DNA from: DATDTB01 sp035291025
GTDB lineage: Archaea > Iainarchaeota > Iainarchaeia > JAFGOX01 > DATDTB01
NCBI GenBank assembly: GCA_035291025.1
Contig: DATDTB010000042.1
Location: 1-11,716 of the forward strand
Reading direction: 5' to 3'
Length of the DNA: 11,716 nucleotides
A program made the translations under genes and the position numbers. Numbering within the stretch: the stretch's first letter is position 1; every line of letters begins with the position of its first letter. The notes beneath the pieces are model-generated. The model saw only the letters and a program-made list of their open reading frames with translations. It was not told the DNA's origin and did no database searches. Below, piece after piece: positions 4,964-11,716 of the stretch.

Positions 4964-7900
4964 TCAGCCACTGCTGGCACCGCTGGCTGTTGCCTCGGGT
5001 ATTGCTTCACTTGTTTCAGGCGAAGCCGCTGGCTGCGGTGGCGTGCTAATTGTTACTACTTTCAAAAGCTTTTCCCCGTCCTTCAAGTCTTCCAAGTTGC
5101 CCGGGAACTCCGTGATTCTCACGCGTTTTCCGTTCTCTTGAAGTTTTACTTGGTACAAGCCGCTTTTTTCAAGCAGCAAGTCCTGTTCCTTTGTCGGCTC
5201 AATGAAGTCAATTGTCTTGACGCCGTAGTTGCCAATGCTGTAAGCCCAGAAAGTGACAGCCCCCGAAGCCAGTCCCGCTGTGCCCGAAATCAACCCCCGA
5301 GCCAGCGAGTTCCTGAAGCCCCTGCCGCGTAAGAACGGGGTTTTTGGCGGCGGCTTGAGGGCGGAAAGGGACTTGCTTATCTTGTCGGCACGCGCGTTCA
5401 TCAAGACCAGGCGGTCCTTGTTGACTGTTGCAATGCCTGGGGCGTTCGCGAGCCTTTGCGCGCGTTCAATGGCGTTGGCTGCGTGCTTTTGCAAGTGCTC
5501 TACTTGCTCGAGGAGATTCTTGCCGGCCTTGCCGTTCATGCTCACCGAGTCGGGAATAGCTTTACGCGCGTCCTCCAATCTCTTGAGTATGCCCGGAGTC
5601 AATCCGTCGCCTTCTTCGAGGAACTTTATTGCGCGGACTGCCTGCTCGTTGTTTGAAACAGCCAAAAAGGTGTCGACTTCTGCCGCAATGCGGTCCGCGT
5701 TCCTCAGCCTGCTGATCTTGTTCAACTGGAAGTTGAACTTGCCCTGGACCTCGGGCGGCAAGCCAGCAAAGTCTGAGCTAGCCCTTATTCCCCTAATGGA
5801 GCCCGTGTTCCTGGTGAGCTTGATTTCCTCAACCTGGCGGGTGACTTTTTCCATGCCAGTCATTAGGTTCTCGTACTCAGTTGTCTGGACGGCGAAGGTC
5901 TTGGTGCTGCCAACGAACCTGCCGCGTGCGCCCCTGACGGGCTGCTGGCTCAGGAGGCGCTCGATTTCGCGCAAGCTGTCGTCAGCCAGCTTTGGAGTCC
6001 CGTAAACGCCTTCATATACTTTTTTCCCGCCCTTGTAGGCGACAACGCCCGCAGGCACTCCAAAAAACGCCGCGTCCACGCCGGTCGGCGTGACTTGCTC
6101 TATTGCCTTTGCCACGAGGGACTCGTGCTGGTTAGTTGCCAAGTCCTGCGCCCCAATGCAAACAGGCCCGCAAGTAAGACCCCATTCCAGCAAGCCCCAT
6201 ATTAATCCAATGCCGGAGGGCATCATTGCCAGGGCGGCCGCACTGCAGCCGGCCAAGCAGGCGTTCCTGACTGTTTTCCCGATTTCGCCTGCCTTCTCGC
6301 TGCCTGCCTCCAGGGTAATCCTTCCAGCGTTTCCCGCCTTGCACTTGGATGAGAGGTAAAACTTTCCAGACGGAGTCAAGTCAACTCCTTCAGCGCTCGA
6401 AACAATGCCCCGCATGTTGTCGTACGCCTGGCAAACTGATTCCACTTTCGGGGCAAGAGCCTTGTCCAGGAAGACCCAGTATTCCTTGCTGTCCTCGTCT
6501 TCAACCAGCGTCTTGTACGCCAGCGAGTTGTTGCCTCCAAAGCCGAAGACTTGCTCCATTACTTCCTCGACGTCGAGGCCCTTGAAAGTGAAGCGCACTT
6601 GGAAGGTCTTGCTTTTCCCCGTGCTCGTCTCAAACTTAATAGTCAAGACGTTTTGCCCTTCCACTACCGCACTAAACAATTCCCGCTTCAAGTCATCCCC
6701 CTTGACTTCGACCGCGATGCTAGCAGGCGCGCCGGCGCCTGCCGCTGCCGCAACGCTGTACCACGACACGCTTGGGTCGCCTGCCGTCAAGGCCTTTTCC
6801 TGGACCTTCACGCCAAGCTTGTCAATCAGCGAGGCAGGCAGCGTGGTAAACTTTGACTCGGTCGGGGGCACCAGAGTTGCCTTAATCAAGTCAATGATTC
6901 CCGCTTTCACCAGGACTTGGTTCCCGGTTTCCGGGCTTGTCTTAAAAGTCCAGTCCTTTTCAGTCAAGTCGAACGCGATGCTCAAGGTTTCGGGCTCGAG
7001 GGTGATTCCCTCCGCGGCTTTTTTCACGTCAGTCAGCCACAGCTTCCCGCTCTGCGTGCACCAACTCGTTGTCTCGAGTCCTTCCAGGAAGCCCTTCAAG
7101 GCCGCGGAAATGCCCAAAGCCAAGTCGTTTGACAAGAACAAGATGTCAGTCGTGTAAACAATTGACGGCTGCGCGCCGGTCTTGACTTCGAGCGAGGCGT
7201 ACTTGCCGGGGTTTTGGCTCTTGAAGGAGTCGCTTGCCTCTACCACGAGCGAGTTGACTGATGCCTTTTCAGCCGTGCGCATCAAGCCAATTCCAATGGC
7301 AAAGTCAGTCAAGGCAGCGTCCCAGGCCTCTTGCTGCGCAGTGTCCAAGGCCTTGGTTGCAAGCGTTTCCTTGAAAGTGTCGCCGGGCACGACTTTCGCG
7401 GCGTAAGTCGTTTCCTTGATGTCCGCGTTCACGGGCAGCATCAAGCCAAAGTTGTGCGTGTTGGCCGCGGAGCCGGAAACGCCTGCGATTGCCTGGCACT
7501 CCGCGGTGCTGTCCTGCGACACGAGGAGCACGACCGCATAGTCAGTGTCAGTGTAAATCAAGTCCTGCTTCCCCGAAGGCTGGAGGGCGTGCTTCACGAA
7601 AGGAGTCATGGTGTAACGCCCGCACGGAGTCGAGGAAGGCAGTGACGTGAGGACGCTGAGGGGCGCGGTGCTCGCCAGCGTCACTATGTTAGTGTTGGAA
7701 GCGGTGACGTTGTCGAATATTTCGCTCTCCCCCGACTTCAGCGCAAGGGTCTTGAACTCCGTGACGTTTAAGCCTGCGTCCTTGAACGTTGTCGTGAGGA
7801 GTTCGCGCATTAACCCCGAACTCACTAAGTCGTTCATGAGGAAAAGCTTTTGCCGCAAGGGCTTTCCGTCCGAACCCGTCACAGGGTAGAGGCACGCGCG

Positions 7901-10900
7901 GTCCGCCGCGTTGGCAGTTTTGCACGCGTCAGTGTCCGCTGGCCCGAAAGTGGACTTTGACTGGGCCTTCAGTTTTGCCTCCGCTACGAGCTCAATGACT
8001 GCCTTGCCAAAGCTTGACGCATCACAGTAGCTTTGCTCGCATGCCGCGCGGGCCTCGAACAAGCCCGAGCCGCCGCCTGCCACGCCCGACGCGAGCTTTG
8101 GCAGCGACGTGTCGCCTGGAGTGTCCTTTCCATCGCATGAAGCAAGGCCTGGAATCGAAGTGAGAGCACCCGCAGCGTGAGCAGCAGTTGAAACGCTTCC
8201 TTCAATGCTTGAAAGGTTTGACTGGACCTCGCGGGGCAGGCCGCCCAAGAGAGTTTTTCCCAGGAACGTGAACGTGTTGAGGGCTGCGCTTAACTTTTTG
8301 GGCGAGCCAGTGCTGGAAAGGTACGCGGGAGTGAGTTCGAACTTGACTTGCGTGGTGGCGCCAGTGAGGGGAATCTTCTTATTTCCAACAATCGCGCCAG
8401 TGAAACTCCCACGGCCAAAGTCCTTCGTGTTCTTGTCCCCGTAAGGCAGCACTGAGTCCAAGTCTACTTCGACGCCGCATTTGTTCGTGACAGGGATGTT
8501 GACTGTCTGCGAGCGTTTTCCGTCGGCGTTGTATAACTCAATGGCTTCGGCGAGGTTTTCCGGGATGGCAAGGCAGTTGTCCGCTGCGACTATGACCGTT
8601 GCCTCAATCGTGAACTCGACTGGCTGCCCCGCCCACGTTCCCGCGAAAAAAATGTCGCCAGTGCGCTTTCCCGAAACCCCCCCTGAGGTTTGCAGCAAGT
8701 CCTTGCCGTTGAAGACAGCGTCCAAGTTAAGCGTTTGACCCGGCCCGAGTGTGTTCTTGTTTTCAGCAAGCACTCCCAGCATGAGCTTTTGGTCAAAGGC
8801 AACGGGTTCCTCCACAGAAGCTTGAAGGTCTTCAATGCTGACCTCGGTGTTGTTGGTGATTGTAATGGTTCTCTTGGCTTCGTCAGTGGACCCAAGCGTG
8901 AGGAAAAGAGTCTTCGGCGTTCCCTGCAGGGCGTCATTGCCTTCCCAGACCTTGCCTGTTATTTGAACGGTTTGAGTGAAACTGGAAAGGCTGCCCGCGC
9001 CGAAGGAGACCTTGAACGTGGCGTTTATGGGCGTGTTGTCCAAAAAGTCCTTCTCGGAAGTGAACTGGAACGAGACGCTTTGCTCTTCGCCTGGCTGAAT
9101 TGCATCGAACAATAGGAACTTGTCTCCCTCGCCAGCGCCAATGGCTTCAGCCTTGACTCCCGAGGGAAGCCCAGTGAGCTGGCCTGCAACGCTTGACAGC
9201 GGGAACGAGCACACGTTCTTCATTTTCACAGTGTAATCGCTTTGCGTGGAAACGTTGAGTTTTCCAGGAAGGTTTACCTTGAGCTGTGAAGGGCTTAACT
9301 CGAGGCACTTCGCGTTCGCCAGCGTCGTGATGTGCTCCACTGTTAGAATGCCTGAACCGAAGGCGGGGAGACCCGTGAGCCCGACTTTTCCAGTTATGGA
9401 CACGTCGAATTGTTCTACTGCCGGCGTTGTGACGGCTCCGAGGTAGTTGGCCGTTGCCTGTATTGTCACTGACTGCGAGGCTGGAATCAAGTCCAACACA
9501 CCAGCATTTTCAACGTCGAGCTTGAACTTTGAGTTCGCGGCCTGCGGGGTGATTGAAACCGCCACGTCGGTGGCGTCGAGGAAGGAGTTGTTCTTTATTT
9601 CAATGGGCGTGAGCGACGCAACAGAGCCTGCTGGGATTTTGATTGTCGCGCTCTTCACTCCAAACGTTCCCTGCGTTCCAACCGTTATGAAGGAAGTGAA
9701 GGGCGTGAAGCCAAACCTTTCAACTGTCAGCTTTAGTATTCCGCCCGCGGGAGCGAAGCCGTTCAACGAGTAAACGCCCGTGCTGGCAGTGGCGAAGTCC
9801 TTCAACAGCAAGGGGTTGCCGCTCAAGGGCTTGCCTTCGTGGTCGGCAAGAGTGATGGAGTCAGCGTTTACCGGGTTTCCCTCGGAGTCCTTCACTGTTA
9901 TTGAAAGCTGGCCAATCGTGCCCTGGCTCCAAAACTTGGGCGCGTCAACCGAGAACGTCTTTATTCCAGCGGTGTTGAAAGTGAACTGTTGCTGGGCGAG
10001 CGTTGCCGCGTTGGGCTCGCTGCCCGAACGCGCCTCGACTTTGATCCACGCGTTCTGGGTTTCCTTGGTTGCCGTGAACGTTACTTCCTTTTGAACCACG
10101 TCGCCCAACGCAAGGTTCAAGGTCTGGCTGGATTCCGCGGAAACCTCGAGGCCGCTGCCGGGCTTTGCGATGAAATTGAACACGGGCGTGAGCCCTTCCT
10201 TTTTGCCGACTGCGTAAACCACGAGCGTGTTCACCTTGCCAACGAAGGGAGTGAACTGGTTTGCCTGCTTAATTGTTCCTTCGTGGTCGCGGAAGAACGC
10301 GGTGATGCAGACGTTGGGGTTCGAACAGCTGGCCGGAACCTCTAAAATCTTGGTGGTGGCGCGGAAGGTGTCGGAGTAAAGCTCTTGGCGTTCTTCCACG
10401 AACTGCGCCGGCCCCAGGACTGGGTCTTCGGGGCTACGCAGGTAATCGCCTTCAGGCGTGACGCCCCAAGCCCTGTACTGGAACTCTATTTCGTTGCCCG
10501 TTACTGCGGTGGCGGAAATGAAGACCGGGACGCGGACTTCCTGGCTCGCAGTCGGGTTTGCAATCAATACCTGCGCCCACTTGGCTTTGCCGGCACTGCT
10601 CGTAGTCGTTGCCCTGTCAGCATTCAAGCCGTTGGGGGGAGTGTAAGTCCTGCCAAAGCGCTTCGCGCCCCCGCCGACTGCGCTGATGTTTGTTATCCAG
10701 TAATCCATGTCCGCAACGTCTGAAAGAGAGTCAGGGCCTACTCGGATGTGCACGCCGCCGGCTTCCAGGTTTTCGGGCCACGTCAACTTGAACTTCATTA
10801 TGTACGTGGCGTTGGGCGTTACATGGAAGACTTGCGTTTTTCCGTCGGACGTGAAAAAGCCCAAGAGTTCGAGGCCAAAGGTGTTCGGCGTTACAGTAGT

Positions 10901-11716
10901 CCCCCTTGAAAGGGTTATGGTGATTTCCTGGTCGCCCACCATTGTAATGCGCGACGTAGTGTAGTCAACGTAGCCCGAGGAAAAGGCCTTGACTATGACG
11001 TCTGCGCCGCTTGGCACTTCAAGCTCGGCTGGCCCTGCGGCAACTGTCGCGGTCTTGAGTATCGAGGAAGGGTTTTGGTAGTCCGCTACCTGCACGTTCG
11101 CGCCTGAAACGGTTTGCTTTGTCTCTGCATCCACTACGCTAACCTTTAGCTTGGCCGTGCCAGTGTATGAAAGGATTATTTGCGCGGACGAAGTAGTGTT
11201 CGGGAAAACGTCCAGGGAAGCCTCGCCGGACTGGTTTGCCACGCTTGCCTTGACTGTGACCTTGCCGACTGGAACTCCTTGAATCAAGGGCTGCGAGTCC
11301 TGCGTCGCGTAGCCGTCCGCTCCCGTCCTTACTTCAGGGAACCCCAGCGAACGCCCGTCGCCGTCAAAGAATTCAAGCAACGCGTTCACTAACCCAAAGC
11401 CTGTTTCGTCAACCACCTGGACTTTCAACGCGCCCGTGTTTGCCGAAGTCGCCTTCACTAAAGCCAACTGGACGGCGCCCGGGGCTGATTTCTTGCACGA
11501 GGGAGTGAACGTTTTCAGGAAGGCGCAGAACTCGTATTCCGTTGAGCTGTTCAATCCCTCCAATGGAACCGTGCCAGTCGAGTCCGTTGTCCTGGAAAAG
11601 ACTTCCGCCTTGGTGTTGTCAAAGACGCGGACTTGGACTGAAGGCAATGGGTTGAGCGAGGAATCCGTGACTGAGACGACTGCGGCGGCGCCCTGCTTTG
11701 ACAGCGTCACGTCCGT
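4964..11716 (-). CDS. giant Ig-like repeat surface protein, N-terminus outside window
   Basis: The frame is open to the right edge; at least 2250 residues are present and the signal peptide and start are missing. Numbering from the GTG codon at 11710: three tandem carboxypeptidase-regulatory-like beta domains (1-268); further beta-sandwich stretches (280-800), including an Ig/Big-like unit near 590-680; two matched Cys-X31-Cys units (802-834, 1046-1078); mixed alpha/beta Cys-containing parts (1185-1800). Then come a hydrophobic twin CX3C segment (1818-1851), a cysteine-free helical region (1860-2130), a second hydrophobic span (about 2136-2160), a small beta patch and a Pro/Ser/Thr/Glu-rich end. 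There are 22 cysteines, all before 1852 and mostly in close pairs, which suggests a disulfide-stabilised ectodomain outside the cell. No enzymatic motif was recognised; adhesion or an envelope role is inferred. It is probably the first visible gene of an operon with the two Gly-rich genes downstream. Confidence 0.85.
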   Translation of the reverse strand, partial: TDVTLSKQGAAAVVSVTDSSLNPLPSVQVRVFDNTKAEVFSRTTDSTGTVPLEGLNSSTEYEFCAFLKTFTPSCKKSAPGAVQLALVKATSANTGALKVQVVDETGFGLVNALLEFFDGDGRSLGFPEVRTGADGYATQDSQPLIQGVPVGKVTVKASVANQSGEASLDVFPNTTSSAQIILSYTGTAKLKVSVVDAETKQTVSGANVQVADYQNPSSILKTATVAAGPAELEVPSGADVIVKAFSSGYVDYTTSRITMVGDQEITITLSRGTTVTPNTFGLELLGFFTSDGKTQVFHVTPNATYIMKFKLTWPENLEAGGVHIRVGPDSLSDVADMDYWITNISAVGGGAKRFGRTYTPPNGLNADRATTTSSAGKAKWAQVLIANPTASQEVRVPVFISATAVTGNEIEFQYRAWGVTPEGDYLRSPEDPVLGPAQFVEERQELYSDTFRATTKILEVPASCSNPNVCITAFFRDHEGTIKQANQFTPFVGKVNTLVVYAVGKKEGLTPVFNFIAKPGSGLEVSAESSQTLNLALGDVVQKEVTFTATKETQNAWIKVEARSGSEPNAATLAQQQFTFNTAGIKTFSVDAPKFWSQGTIGQLSITVKDSEGNPVNADSITLADHEGKPLSGNPLLLKDFATASTGVYSLNGFAPAGGILKLTVERFGFTPFTSFITVGTQGTFGVKSATIKIPAGSVASLTPIEIKNNSFLDATDVAVSITPQAANSKFKLDVENAGVLDLIPASQSVTIQATANYLGAVTTPAVEQFDVSITGKVGLTGLPAFGSGILTVEHITTLANAKCLELSPSQLKVNLPGKLNVSTQSDYTVKMKNVCSFPLSSVAGQLTGLPSGVKAEAIGAGEGDKFLLFDAIQPGEEQSVSFQFTSEKDFLDNTPINATFKVSFGAGSLSSFTQTVQITGKVWEGNDALQGTPKTLFLTLGSTDEAKRTITITNNTEVSIEDLQASVEEPVAFDQKLMLGVLAENKNTLGPGQTLNLDAVFNGKDLLQTSGGVSGKRTGDIFFAGTWAGQPVEFTIEATVIVAADNCLAIPENLAEAIELYNADGKRSQTVNIPVTNKCGVEVDLDSVLPYGDKNTKDFGRGSFTGAIVGNKKIPLTGATTQVKFELTPAYLSSTGSPKKLSAALNTFTFLGKTLLGGLPREVQSNLSSIEGSVSTAAHAAGALTSIPGLASCDGKDTPGDTSLPKLASGVAGGGSGLFEARAACEQSYCDASSFGKAVIELVAEAKLKAQSKSTFGPADTDACKTANAADRACLYPVTGSDGKPLRQKLFLMNDLVSSGLMRELLTTTFKDAGLNVTEFKTLALKSGESEIFDNVTASNTNIVTLASTAPLSVLTSLPSSTPCGRYTMTPFVKHALQPSGKQDLIYTDTDYAVVLLVSQDSTAECQAIAGVSGSAANTHNFGLMLPVNADIKETTYAAKVVPGDTFKETLATKALDTAQQEAWDAALTDFAIGIGLMRTAEKASVNSLVVEASDSFKSQNPGKYASLEVKTGAQPSIVYTTDILFLSNDLALGISAALKGFLEGLETTSWCTQSGKLWLTDVKKAAEGITLEPETLSIAFDLTEKDWTFKTSPETGNQVLVKAGIIDLIKATLVPPTESKFTTLPASLIDKLGVKVQEKALTAGDPSVSWYSVAAAAGAGAPASIAVEVKGDDLKRELFSAVVEGQNVLTIKFETSTGKSKTFQVRFTFKGLDVEEVMEQVFGFGGNNSLAYKTLVEDEDSKEYWVFLDKALAPKVESVCQAYDNMRGIVSSAEGVDLTPSGKFYLSSKCKAGNAGRITLEAGSEKAGEIGKTVRNACLAGCSAAALAMMPSGIGLIWGLLEWGLTCGPVCIGAQDLATNQHESLVAKAIEQVTPTGVDAAFFGVPAGVVAYKGGKKVYEGVYGTPKLADDSLREIERLLSQQPVRGARGRFVGSTKTFAVQTTEYENLMTGMEKVTRQVEEIKLTRNTGSIRGIRASSDFAGLPPEVQGKFNFQLNKISRLRNADRIAAEVDTFLAVSNNEQAVRAIKFLEEGDGLTPGILKRLEDARKAIPDSVSMNGKAGKNLLEQVEHLQKHAANAIERAQRLANAPGIATVNKDRLVLMNARADKISKSLSALKPPPKTPFLRGRGFRNSLARGLISGTAGLASGAVTFWAYSIGNYGVKTIDFIEPTKEQDLLLEKSGLYQVKLQENGKRVRITEFPGNLEDLKDGEKLLKVVTISTPPQPAASPETSEAIPEATASGASSG
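5201..5311 (-). other. second hydrophobic (TM-like) span of giant protein
   Basis: Residues 2134-2170 read from a basic flank (RGRGFRNSLARG) into a Gly/Ala/Leu-rich stretch (LISGTAGLASGAVTFWAYSI). It is a plausible membrane-spanning helix rich in small-residue packing motifs. The basic flank on its N-terminal side predicts that side to be cytoplasmic, leaving the final 80 or so residues outside. Confidence 0.55.
6158..6259 (-). other. hydrophobic segment framed by two CX3C motifs
   Basis: Residues 1818-1851 of the giant protein: CLAGC, then a hydrophobic stretch with GIGLIWGLLEWGL, then CGPVC. The spacing is CX3C-X24-CX3C. It could be one TM helix with cysteines at each end or a helical hairpin closed by two disulfides. 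No cysteine occurs in the 397 residues that follow. Confidence 0.7.
8477..8575 (-). repeat. Cys-X31-Cys unit, copy 2 (giant protein)
   Basis: C1046 to C1078. The first Cys is followed by Leu and, after a short gap, Pro (CLAIP). The second is preceded by a VxxxN pattern (IPVTNKCG). The spacing equals that of copy 1, 244 residues earlier, so this is a diverged repeat of a beta-sandwich domain that probably carries one disulfide. Confidence 0.6.
9209..9307 (-). repeat. Cys-X31-Cys unit, copy 1 (giant protein)
   Basis: C802 to C834. CLELSP opens the unit and VKMKNVCSFPL closes it, aligning without gaps in spacing to C1046-C1078. The region after each unit (about 835-1040 and 1079-1160) is also beta-rich, so the repeating element is probably a pair of sandwich domains. 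Confidence 0.6.
10907..11710 (-). repeat. three tandem carboxypeptidase-regulatory-like domains
   Basis: Residues 1-268 contain three units of about 85-90 residues, near 8-86, 93-181 and 185-268. Each begins with a V-x-V strand (VVSVTDSS, LKVQVVDETG, LKVSVVDAET). Each continues with an A/V-x-V strand and a T-x-G turn or equivalent, and ends in a strand before the next unit. This is the prealbumin-like fold pattern common in large secreted archaeal proteins. The first unit carries a close Cys pair (62, 72). Confidence 0.55.

Noticed and set aside
5253..7157. Two 250-codon plus-strand frames within the giant gene
   Set aside because: These are antisense shadows expected in GC-rich coding DNA. 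The minus frame is continuous for over 2200 codons with clear domain patterns, while the plus products show no recognisable motif.

Overview
The window is a GC-rich, gene-dense stretch without RNA genes, insertion sequences or CRISPR arrays. It looks archaeal, on four grounds. One gene is an archaeal/bacterial-type tRNA m1A methyltransferase (TrmI). Start sites are preceded by GGTG or AGGAGG ribosome-binding motifs. One A/T box sits about 30 bases from two nearly leaderless starts. The left-reading half is dominated by a giant Ig-like/carboxypeptidase-regulatory-like surface protein. A DPANN-type lineage would fit, but that is inference; no taxonomic marker gene is present.

Layout: (1) 1-1747, plus strand: the 3' part of an asparaginase-family amidohydrolase with an extra C-terminal segment, then a LOG/SLOG-type Rossmann protein starting at TTG. 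(2) 1777-3653, minus strand: a trmI-like methyltransferase whose stop overlaps the TTG start of a cysteine-free coiled-coil protein; the latter converges on the LOG gene. (3) 3654-3713: a short divergent promoter region centred on the palindrome TTTTAAAA, serving trmI on the left and a small two-TM membrane protein (3714-3962) on the right. (4) 4005-11716, minus strand: a probable operon read from the giant protein (at least 2250 residues, N-terminus outside the window) into two small, basic, Gly-rich proteins.

The most novel-looking part is block 4. The two small proteins are unlike each other except for a 34-residue module (GPFNV...GGDVR) with 27 of 34 identical residues. Its codon changes fall largely at synonymous positions, so the protein sequence is under selection. 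I do not recognise this module. It sits directly downstream of a giant, cysteine-paired, membrane-anchored protein. That protein has repeated Cys-X31-Cys units, a hydrophobic twin CX3C segment, and a cysteine-free C-terminal part of about 400 residues. A cell-surface structure with two small accessory or nucleic-acid/polyanion-binding partners is a reasonable hypothesis, not a demonstrated function.
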